Made by a program: the position numbers and the translations under genes | Part shown: positions 1-5,070 of the stretch, in pieces | Numbering within the stretch: position 1 is the stretch's first letter | How the letters are laid out: each line of letters starts with the position of its first letter | The notes under the pieces: model-generated | The model's database searches: none | The model's input: only the letters and a program-made list of their open reading frames with translations | What the model was told of the DNA's origin: nothing | Assembly: GCA_030599435.1 (NCBI GenBank) | Contig: JAUVNZ010000028.1 | Coordinates: 1-11,667 of the forward strand | Direction: 5' to 3' | From: Gammaproteobacteria bacterium | GTDB lineage: Bacteria > Pseudomonadota > Gammaproteobacteria > SZUA-152 | Length of the DNA: 11,667 bases

Positions 1-617
1 AGGGCACACATATGTCGCGCTTTGTGGAAATTCTTAATCAACATGAACGTGAAATTTCCGTCAAGTCCTTCAAAGATATGCTGGCGGAAATGGCTGAACG
101 TCTGGAAGCGGAATCCGGTCACATTGAAATGGCATTCCCCTACTTTGTTAACAAAACCGCGCCTGTTTCTGGGGTGCAAAGTCTACTGGACTACGATGTC
201 ACCTTTATTGGCGAAATTACCAATGGCGTACACTCCACGACATTGAAAGTTCTCGTGCCGGTAACCAGCTTGTGCCCCTGCTCAAAGAAAATTTCTGATC
301 GTGGCGCGCATAACCAACGTTCTCACGTCACATTAACCGTTAAAACCAATGGATTTATCTGGATCGAAGATTTAATCGATATTGTTGAGGAAACTGCTTC
401 ATGTGAACTTTATGGACTGTTAAAACGACCAGATGAAAAACATGTCACTGAACGCGCCTACGACAATCCAAAATTTGTTGAAGACATGGTACGTGATGTG
501 GCTGCTAAATTGAACGATGAGTCACGAATATCTGCTTATATAGTAGAGTCAGAAAATTTTGAATCCATTCATAATCACTCGGCTTATGCGCTGATTGAAA
601 ACAATAAAGAATCCTAA
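1..617 (+). CDS. folE2: GTP cyclohydrolase FolE2 (type IB), 5'-truncated by window edge
   Basis: FolE2 converts GTP to 7,8-dihydroneopterin triphosphate, the first step toward tetrahydrofolate and queuosine, in the cytoplasm. The reading frame is open to the left edge: the codons before the ATG at 12 read G-T-H, which matches the family's internal GTHMSRF motif, so that ATG is internal and roughly 60 or more N-terminal residues are missing. Counting from it, the family signature is visible as LCPCSK (87-92) followed by RGAHNQRSH (97-105). By spacing, C88, H100 and E142 match the metal ligands described for Neisseria gonorrhoeae GCYH-IB (Cys147, His159, Glu201), so the active site looks intact. 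FolE2 tolerates metals other than zinc and in some bacteria is Zur-controlled; the promoter lies outside the window. The gene converges on the DsrE-like gene and is followed by a shared hairpin. Confidence 0.95.
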   Translation, partial: GTHMSRFVEILNQHEREISVKSFKDMLAEMAERLEAESGHIEMAFPYFVNKTAPVSGVQSLLDYDVTFIGEITNGVHSTTLKVLVPVTSLCPCSKKISDRGAHNQRSHVTLTVKTNGFIWIEDLIDIVEETASCELYGLLKRPDEKHVTERAYDNPKFVEDMVRDVAAKLNDESRISAYIVESENFESIHNHSAYALIENNKES

Positions 618-645
618 ACCACCATCCCGTTTAAAATATGAGTTT

Positions 646-682
646 AAAAAAAGGGCCGCACAATGTGCGGCCCTTCTTAATT
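646..682. terminator. Bidirectional intrinsic terminator between convergent genes
   Basis: An 11-bp perfect stem (651-661 with 665-675, core aagggccgcac) closes a 3-nt AAT loop. Read on the minus strand, the stem is followed directly by seven T residues (plus-strand A's 646-652, two of which also lie in the stem base), a classic Rho-independent terminator for the DsrE-like gene that ends at 715. Read on the plus strand, the tail cttaattta is weaker but could still end folE2. The position between two converging stop codons fits a shared terminator. Confidence 0.88.
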
Positions 683-714
683 TAACGTTAACTAAATGAT
701 TTAACGCTAATCGA

Positions 715-1488
715 TCACTCTTCCTGTATATAAGCAAAATCATCCTTTTGCAGATCTATTATACGAGCAATAGCTCCCTGATTAACGTAAATTCTACCGG
801 TTGCGTTGGTGAGTCCGGCTTCTGTATCAGCAGCATCATGGACGTGGGAATAAATAGCTTTTTCATCCATAAATTTCCAAGCTGGGGTCCGAATAACATC
901 CCTCATCGTTTTCTGCATGCCCTTCAAGGTAACACCGCAGACTTCTAGCTGAATATTGATACCGGCGTTTTTAAGGTCGAATATTTTATGAACCCATTTT
1001 TTCACTTCAGGAGGCATACCACCCGCTGTCCATGGTTTGTTTACAAAGGGCCATTTCGACTGTGTCATGGCTGGGCCATGAAAAATACCGACGATTGCAA
1101 CATCATTAGGATCCAGGCCTTTTTTTGCAATACGGTATTGCATGACTTTACCCAACAAAGCCATGTGTCTTACACCAACAGCATTGAACTCAACATCGAG
1201 CTCATCTGCATCATTTCTAATTGGTTTTTCTTGTATTACAGCGTTATCCAGATTGAATAACACTTTTACCTTTTTCAAGTGGGCTGGCACATCAATGCAT
1301 TCACCACCTTCATTTTCAGGCAAATATGCATTGCCTGGATCATTAACCAACCACAGTTGCTCACAGGGGTTAGTAGTCCCCGGAAAGACATCATCAGCAC
1401 CACCTGGAGCTGCAAATGCAGTTGCAGAACTGAATACAAAACCAGTCATCGCAACAGTTAATAAGATTGTTTTGAATTTATTAGACAT
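715..1488 (-). CDS. Exported DsrE/DsrF-like family protein
   Basis: This 257-residue protein has a clear Sec signal peptide (KFKTILLTVAMTGFVFSSATAFA, split here as basic N-region residues 4-6 and hydrophobic core 8-22), with cleavage probable after A26 or A27, so it is predicted periplasmic. Residues about 72-255 resemble single-domain DsrE-like proteins: a first strand KVKVLFNL, a central helix/strand unit ending DVAIVGIFHG (129-138), the LEVCGVTLKG segment (181-190) with C184 in the usual DsrE cysteine position, and a C-terminal IYVNQGAIARIIDLQ (233-247). Cytoplasmic DsrE proteins handle persulfide sulfur, but the role of periplasmic relatives is not established. Two more cysteines, C42 and C64, lie in an N-terminal extension and could form a disulfide. 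AAAGGG six bases before ATG is a good ribosome binding site. No sulfur-oxidation genes lie nearby, so no function is claimed. Confidence 0.82.
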   Translation of the reverse strand: MSNKFKTILLTVAMTGFVFSSATAFAAPGGADDVFPGTTNPCEQLWLVNDPGNAYLPENEGGECIDVPAHLKKVKVLFNLDNAVIQEKPIRNDADELDVEFNAVGVRHMALLGKVMQYRIAKKGLDPNDVAIVGIFHGPAMTQSKWPFVNKPWTAGGMPPEVKKWVHKIFDLKNAGINIQLEVCGVTLKGMQKTMRDVIRTPAWKFMDEKAIYSHVHDAADTEAGLTNATGRIYVNQGAIARIIDLQKDDFAYIQEE

Positions 1489-1630
1489 ATTTTTCCCTTT
1501 TTGAGTACAAACATATTCCGCTCATAATCCCCCCAAAACCTGAAGGCGTAATCCGGAATCCATTGTTATTATAAAAATTTGTTTTAAATTTTAGTTATTA
1601 GTAAAAATCCACAACAGGAGGCTTTTCTTT

Positions 1631-1656
1631 TGATTGTTACACCTGACTGTTACACC
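1631..1656 (-). repeat. Tandem pair of 13-bp direct repeats upstream of DsrE-like gene
   Basis: TGATTGTTACACC (1631-1643) is followed immediately by TGACTGTTACACC (1644-1656), with 12 of 13 bases identical. The pair lies about 145 bp upstream of the DsrE-like start codon. Head-to-tail half-sites are typical of winged-helix response regulators of the OmpR/PhoB class, although their usual periods are nearer 10-11 bp. The match in spacing is therefore imperfect, and the binding protein, if any, is unknown. Confidence 0.5.
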
Positions 1657-1744
1657 CACTTGAATCGCTGTCTGGGAATAACATCTTTACCCCGTCTTTT
1701 ATTTACTAAATCAACTTTCACTTACCGCACTGAAAGCGTGGGGT

Positions 1745-1773
1745 ACTATACATATCACTTACAATTATTACAA
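1745..1773 (-). promoter_or_regulatory. Candidate sigma-70 promoter for the DsrE-like gene
   Basis: Read on the minus strand, TTGTAA (1768-1773) and TATAGT (1745-1750) are separated by 17 bp, matching the sigma-70 consensus at 4/6 and 5/6 positions. Transcription would start near 1738, leaving a 5' leader of about 250 nt before the ATG at 1488. The region is AT-rich, so chance matches are possible, and a TATAAT nearer the gene (1568-1573) is a competing -10. Confidence 0.4.
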
Positions 1774-1940
1774 TATTATATATTGATATAAGAAGAACGA
1801 ATCATTGCTAATTCATATATCAGCAATAACTCTTTTAATTCAATAAGTTAGATAATTTTAGAGGGGACACTTCTGAATAAACTATGGGGATTCTGGTACC
1901 TTTACCAGACCTGATGCCAACCTGAGGAAAATTGGCTGCT

Positions 1941-2672
1941 TTAATATTTCTTTTTAATGCGCATTACAGAACCTTCACGCTGAAGATCCAACTGACCCAA
2001 AAAGGACATTCCTAATAAGGTTTGCACGGGAAAACCGCCTTCGATGACCACGGCCGGAATATTGTGAAGCGCGATCGCACCAAGCGTAACTTTGTCGAGG
2101 ATCACCCCGTAAGCCTTAGCAACGCCCGAGGCAGTACCCACCATGGTTTCCTGACCTGTAATTCTGAAATCAATTCCCAGCCGTTTTGCCTGTGCTGCAT
2201 TCATGGCTATCGTTGTCGCACCGGTATCGACCAAAAAAGATACGGGTAAACCATTGATGCTGCCAACAGTTACGTACATGCCACGCGCATCGGGGGCAAC
2301 AATAACAGTGACACTTTCTCTTTGCTTATAAGTAGAAGAAACTGCATTGAGATCACCCATGCGCAAACGTCGACGCTTGCCATCAATATTGACCTCTATG
2401 CTATTGGGGTAAATTTTGATGATTTTTACCCCATCTACCTTTTCTCCTGAAGAGAGTAGTTGTCGTTTTCCATTTATAGATAAGACTGCCTTACTTCCCA
2501 ATATCCCTTGCAGAGATACCTGGCGTCGGTTCTCATTTTCATCTGCGCCAACAGCTTCTGCGCTCATCACTACTGAACACATCAATACGAAAACTGATAC
2601 GATGATCAATGAACTAGAAATACGTGCTGTTGCTGTTATTAGTGCTGAGAATGAATAAACCATGAAACCCAT
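1941..2672 (-). CDS. Retropepsin-like aspartic protease, exported or membrane-anchored
   Basis: This 243-residue protein belongs to the bacterial clan AA retropepsin-like proteases (TIGR02281-like). The catalytic motif FLVDTGATT has its aspartate at D149, and the C-terminal LLGMSFLGQL (219-228) is the family's conserved second motif. Such enzymes carry one catalytic motif per chain and are expected to dimerise. A hydrophobic stretch (about 22-36, SLIIVSVFVLMCSVV) near the N-terminus is a signal peptide or membrane anchor, putting the catalytic domain in the periplasm. Residues 52-106 (a GILGSKAVLSI to RRLRMGD stretch) resemble the homology region of GspC/PilP-type proteins, which I note as resemblance only. 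The start is uncertain: ATG at 2672 or the in-frame ATG at 2663. Both overlap the divergent amidotransferase start at 2662. Substrates are unknown. Confidence 0.85.
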   Translation of the reverse strand: MGFMVYSFSALITATARISSSLIIVSVFVLMCSVVMSAEAVGADENENRRQVSLQGILGSKAVLSINGKRQLLSSGEKVDGVKIIKIYPNSIEVNIDGKRRRLRMGDLNAVSSTYKQRESVTVIVAPDARGMYVTVGSINGLPVSFLVDTGATTIAMNAAQAKRLGIDFRITGQETMVGTASGVAKAYGVILDKVTLGAIALHNIPAVVIEGGFPVQTLLGMSFLGQLDLQREGSVMRIKKKY

Positions 2673-3366
2673 CCGTATCTTTCGTCATATTAACTGTGAA
2701 GGTCCCGGCTATTTTGCCGAGGTTCTTAACCACTATAGCGTACCTTTCGAACTAATCTGTATCGACAAGGGTGAAAACCCACCCCCACAAATAGATGATG
2801 TTAGTGGTCTGGTTTTCATGGGCGGCCCCATGAGTGTTAATGATAGCTTGCCCTGGATTGGTCAGGAGCTTGATCTTATCAAAAAAGCCGTCGACAGTGA
2901 TGTACCAGTACTGGGCCATTGCCTGGGAGGCCAGCTCATAGCCAAAGCGCTGGGAGGCACTATTAGCGCCAATCCAGTAAAAGAGATTGGTTGGCTGCCG
3001 GTGCAAAAAATAGAGAACGAACAATCCAAAAACTGGTTAAGCGGTATCCCTGACGAAACCACCATGTTTCACTGGCATGGAGAAACTTTCTCTATACCAA
3101 ATGGCGCAACGGCAATCCTCAAAAGCCAGCACTGCGCTCACCAGGGTTTTGTTATTGGCAATACCCTGGCACTTCAATGCCACGTGGAGATGACAACACC
3201 GATGGTTAATGAGTGGGCAACGCTATATAAAGATGAACTCGCGCACCCGAGCGAAACCGTACAAAGTTACGAAGACATGGTTTTCGGGTTGGAAGAAAAG
3301 GTAAAGGAACTACAAAACGCGGCCAATGGGCTGTATGACCGCTGGTTAGAGCCTATTCGAGATTAA
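2662..3366 (+). CDS. Class I glutamine amidotransferase (GMP synthase-like)
   Basis: This 234-residue protein is a stand-alone type 1 glutamine amidotransferase, a class that hydrolyses glutamine or a gamma-glutamyl bond through a Cys-His-Glu triad. The nucleophile elbow is GHCLGGQ with C87, and LQCHVEM supplies H174 and E176, so the triad is complete. FMGGPMSVND (52-61) is the conserved oxyanion-side loop. The length matches the GuaA-like amidotransferase family rather than full GMP synthase, and no synthetase partner is encoded nearby. Possible roles include gamma-glutamyl peptide or polyamine catabolism, but nothing here decides. The ATG at 2662 overlaps the 5' end of the divergent protease gene. 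No strong Shine-Dalgarno sequence precedes it, and any promoter must lie inside the protease gene. Confidence 0.9.
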   Translation: MKPIRIFRHINCEGPGYFAEVLNHYSVPFELICIDKGENPPPQIDDVSGLVFMGGPMSVNDSLPWIGQELDLIKKAVDSDVPVLGHCLGGQLIAKALGGTISANPVKEIGWLPVQKIENEQSKNWLSGIPDETTMFHWHGETFSIPNGATAILKSQHCAHQGFVIGNTLALQCHVEMTTPMVNEWATLYKDELAHPSETVQSYEDMVFGLEEKVKELQNAANGLYDRWLEPIRD

Positions 3367-3368
3367 CA

Positions 3369-3386
3369 CTCGCGCATTTACGCGAG
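3369..3386. terminator. Weak hairpin between amidotransferase and small peptide gene
   Basis: Perfect 6-bp arms ctcgcg (3369-3374) and cgcgag (3381-3386) flank a 6-nt loop just after the amidotransferase stop codon. The 3' sides are not T-rich on either strand, so intrinsic termination is doubtful, but the position between two convergent stop codons fits. A second 6-bp hairpin (3403-3408 with 3413-3418) lies inside the end of the small minus-strand gene. Confidence 0.35.
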
Positions 3387-3398
3387 CCTTGTTGCCAA

Positions 3399-3551
3399 TT
3401 ATAGCCTGGCGGCAGGCTGTGCTGTACTAGCAGTCTGGGCTGAAGCCTGAATGGATGTTTGAGTAGATGCTTGTGTAGACATAGTCCCCACAACACCTAC
3501 GATCACCACCACAAACAAAATAGTCATCAGGTCACATTTTAAGTGTTTCAT
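3399..3551 (-). CDS. Small hydrophobic peptide (50 aa) with Q-A-S-T tail
   Basis: This short gene encodes 50 residues. It begins MKHLKCDLM, continues with a strongly hydrophobic segment (TILFVVVIVGVVGTM, 10-24) and ends in a low-complexity tail of Gln, Ala, Ser and Thr. Glutamine recurs every four residues (Q27, Q31, Q35, Q39, then Q45) in Q-[AT]-S-X units. Basic residues K2, H3 and K5 before the hydrophobic segment fit either a single-pass small membrane protein with the tail outside, or a signal peptide releasing a short Q-rich peptide near A28. The coding case rests on AAAGGGG eight bases before the ATG, a bacterial N-terminus pattern, and a consensus CRP site 127 bp upstream. I do not recognise a family and propose no function. 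It stands alone, convergent with the amidotransferase gene. Confidence 0.6.
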   Translation of the reverse strand: MKHLKCDLMTILFVVVIVGVVGTMSTQASTQTSIQASAQTASTAQPAARL

Positions 3552-3559
3552 CTAAAGCA

Positions 3560-3566
3560 CCCCTTT
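3560..3566 (-). promoter_or_regulatory. Strong ribosome binding site of the small peptide gene
   Basis: On the minus strand AAAGGGG ends eight bases before the ATG at 3551. It is one of the best Shine-Dalgarno matches in the window and the main reason to accept a 50-codon frame as a gene. Confidence 0.6.
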
Positions 3567-3677
3567 GGCGCTATTAATGCTACGTAAGTTATCAACGATT
3601 CTGAACAATAAAATCCTGCTCACACTATTGATCGTCCACCGGGTAACACATAAACGAGACACACAACACAGATCTTA

Positions 3678-3693
3678 TGTGACGCAGTTCACA
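3678..3693. promoter_or_regulatory. Consensus CRP/Vfr-type cAMP receptor protein binding site
   Basis: TGTGA-N6-TCACA is present with both half-sites perfect (spacer cgcagt) and A/T-rich flanks. It matches the core E. coli CRP and Pseudomonas Vfr consensus. It lies in the 166 bp between the glycerate kinase stop and the small peptide start, so the only gene downstream in an activating orientation is the small minus-strand gene; the site centre is about 134 bp upstream of its ATG. No clear -10/-35 pair is visible at the usual -41.5 or -61.5 spacing. Candidate -10s such as TATTGT (3605-3610, minus) would place the site further upstream. Confidence 0.65.
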
Positions 3694-3717
3694 CTTTTGA
3701 GGGTTCACCCTTTAGGA

Positions 3718-4983
3718 TTAAACCTTTAACCCAATCACCAGATCCATAACATTGGTGCCGGTAGGCCCAGTGCGGATCAAATCATCACTGGCTGCAAGAA
3801 AAGCGCCTGCATTGGCTTCAGCCAGGACAACTTCTACATCTAATCCAGATGAAATGCCTCTTGCTAAAGTCCCCCCATCAACCAACGCACCTGCTTCAAT
3901 CGTTGGCCCATCACTACCATCAGTCCCAGCTGCCAGTAACCAGCAATTATGGTGCCCGTCCAGCACAGTGGCAGCAGCCAGAGCCAGGTGTTGATTCCTT
4001 CCACCTACGCCAGGATTCTCTGGTAAATGAACCGTCGTTTCGCCTCCCCAGATGTGTAAAGCTGGTCTGGATTCACATAACTGTTTTGCCAGTGCCTTGC
4101 CTGCGGCTAACGCATCACCAGTGATCATCTCCTCGTGCAATATAACGTCGTAACCTAACGTTTGTGCCGCAGTAGCAGCAGCCTGTTTTGCTTCATTGAT
4201 ATTCGCGATAATGTGAGTATCGATGGTATTAAAACAGGCATCAGACACTAGCGGCGCTTGATTTGATTCTTTTGGTAATTGTTTAAGCAGATTATCAAGC
4301 CACTTAGGTATTTCGTGGTTTGATAATTCAGACTTTAACAACATGGGTAAAGGCTTTTGTAAATCGGGGTTCGGTGACAAAAGCCCCGAACCAATAACAT
4401 GCGGAACATCACCAGGCACATCAGAGATCATAAGATTTAACACCTTCCTGCCATCCATGTATTTGGCTAGCCGCCCGCTTTTGATACATGAGAAAATCCC
4501 ACGCACATTATTCATCGTCGCAATATCCAGCCCACTGCCTAGCAACCATGCATTAACTTTTTGTAAATCGGCTAGACTCATCCCATTTGGAAGAACTTCC
4601 ACCAACGAAGATGTGCCACCCGAAATTAAAAAAACTAGAGTTCGTGACGGTGATTGACGGTCGATAAAAGAGAGTAGTTCTTCTCCCGCTAACAAACTGT
4701 TTTCATTAGGAACAGGATGCCCAGCTTCAATACATTGAAAAACTTCCGCAATATCGCCTCCACCATGGCCTGATTTAGTAACAGTTAATCCAGCAGCCAG
4801 TTGCTCACCCAAAACAGAAATAGCCCCTCTCATCATACTGGCAGCCGCCTTACCAATGGCTACCACGGAGACTGAACCGTCCAGTGCATACTGTTTCAAC
4901 GATTCATATGTGCACGACTCTCCCTGAACTGATAACAGTGCAGTTTTATATACTTCAAATAGATGTTGGCGCGAATTTTTCAA
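3718..4983 (-). CDS. Glycerate 2-kinase, MOFRL family (TtuD/GckA type)
   Basis: This 421-residue enzyme is predicted to phosphorylate D-glycerate with ATP to 2-phosphoglycerate. It feeds glyoxylate, serine-cycle or tartrate/hydroxypyruvate carbon into glycolysis in the cytoplasm. The family has two domains. The N-terminal one shows AIGKAAASM (42-50, catalytic-type K45), LISGGTSSL (119-127) and SDVPGD (187-192). The MOFRL domain shows GGETTV (313-318), GGRNQ (327-331, with R329) and GTDGSDGPT (353-361). K45 and R329 probably correspond to the Lys/Arg pair proposed in Thermotoga glycerate kinase. The length is normal and nothing is missing. Homologues are often misnamed hydroxypyruvate reductase. 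The frame has no ATG near its beginning: the first plausible start is TTG at 4983, with an in-frame stop (TAG) at 5005-5007. It is divergent from the cyclase gene and unlinked here to other glyoxylate genes. Confidence 0.9.
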   Translation of the reverse strand: MKNSRQHLFEVYKTALLSVQGESCTYESLKQYALDGSVSVVAIGKAAASMMRGAISVLGEQLAAGLTVTKSGHGGGDIAEVFQCIEAGHPVPNENSLLAGEELLSFIDRQSPSRTLVFLISGGTSSLVEVLPNGMSLADLQKVNAWLLGSGLDIATMNNVRGIFSCIKSGRLAKYMDGRKVLNLMISDVPGDVPHVIGSGLLSPNPDLQKPLPMLLKSELSNHEIPKWLDNLLKQLPKESNQAPLVSDACFNTIDTHIIANINEAKQAAATAAQTLGYDVILHEEMITGDALAAGKALAKQLCESRPALHIWGGETTVHLPENPGVGGRNQHLALAAATVLDGHHNCWLLAAGTDGSDGPTIEAGALVDGGTLARGISSGLDVEVVLAEANAGAFLAASDDLIRTGPTGTNVMDLVIGLKV

Positions 4984-5020
4984 TGTGCCATTTCTTGCTG
5001 AGTTCTAAGGTGACCGGTAT

Positions 5021-5049
5021 GCTTACTTTCTTACATATACAAGGTAAGC
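5021..5049. repeat. Inverted repeat in the kinase/cyclase divergent intergenic region
   Basis: Arms GCTTAC (5021-5026) and GTAAGC (5044-5049) are perfectly complementary. As RNA the pairing extends to nine base pairs (5021-5029 with 5041-5049), including one G-U pair, with an 11-nt AT-rich loop. It sits in the 87 bp between two divergent genes, 21 bp before the cyclase ATG, where an operator serving one or both genes could lie. A weak plus-strand promoter (TTGCTG 4995-5000, 17 bp, TATGCT 5018-5023) would overlap its left arm. Confidence 0.45.
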
Positions 5050-5070
5050 TAATAATAAGACGATTCAGCT

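Larger units (their letters stand above)
1489..1940. other. AT-rich intergenic region with regulatory-looking elements
   Basis: This 452-bp gap separates two minus-strand genes. It contains a candidate minus-strand promoter (1745-1773), a tandem 13-bp repeat (1631-1656), a second perfect TATAAT on the minus strand (1568-1573) without a good -35, and a 7-bp perfect hairpin (1892-1898 with 1903-1909, loop cctt) downstream of the protease gene. The hairpin lacks a T-run on either side, so it is not a convincing terminator. A 53-codon TTG-started frame preceded by AGGAGG (plus strand, 1630-1791) is present but unconvincing. I see no RNA gene or transposon remnant that I can defend. Confidence 0.6.

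Noticed and set aside
1..617. The ATG at 12 as the true start of FolE2.
   Set aside because: The preceding codons read G-T-H in frame and match the internal GTHMSRF motif, so the gene begins outside the window.
681..710. Two near-identical 11-mers (TTTAACGTTAA and TTTAACGCTAA) between the terminator and the DsrE-like stop.
   Set aside because: They are short, AT-rich and located downstream of both genes, where an operator has no obvious role.
1630..1791. A 53-codon plus-strand frame starting with TTG, eight bases after a perfect AGGAGG (1616-1621).
   Set aside because: The TTG start, lack of any recognisable motif, and overlap with the tandem repeat and the candidate promoter make it less likely than a chance match. 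Conservation of the frame would revive it.
1861..1909. The gaggggacac stretch plus hairpin, considered as a transposon or REP-like remnant.
   Set aside because: No second copy, no terminal repeats and no transposase fragment in the window; one isolated short match cannot support it.
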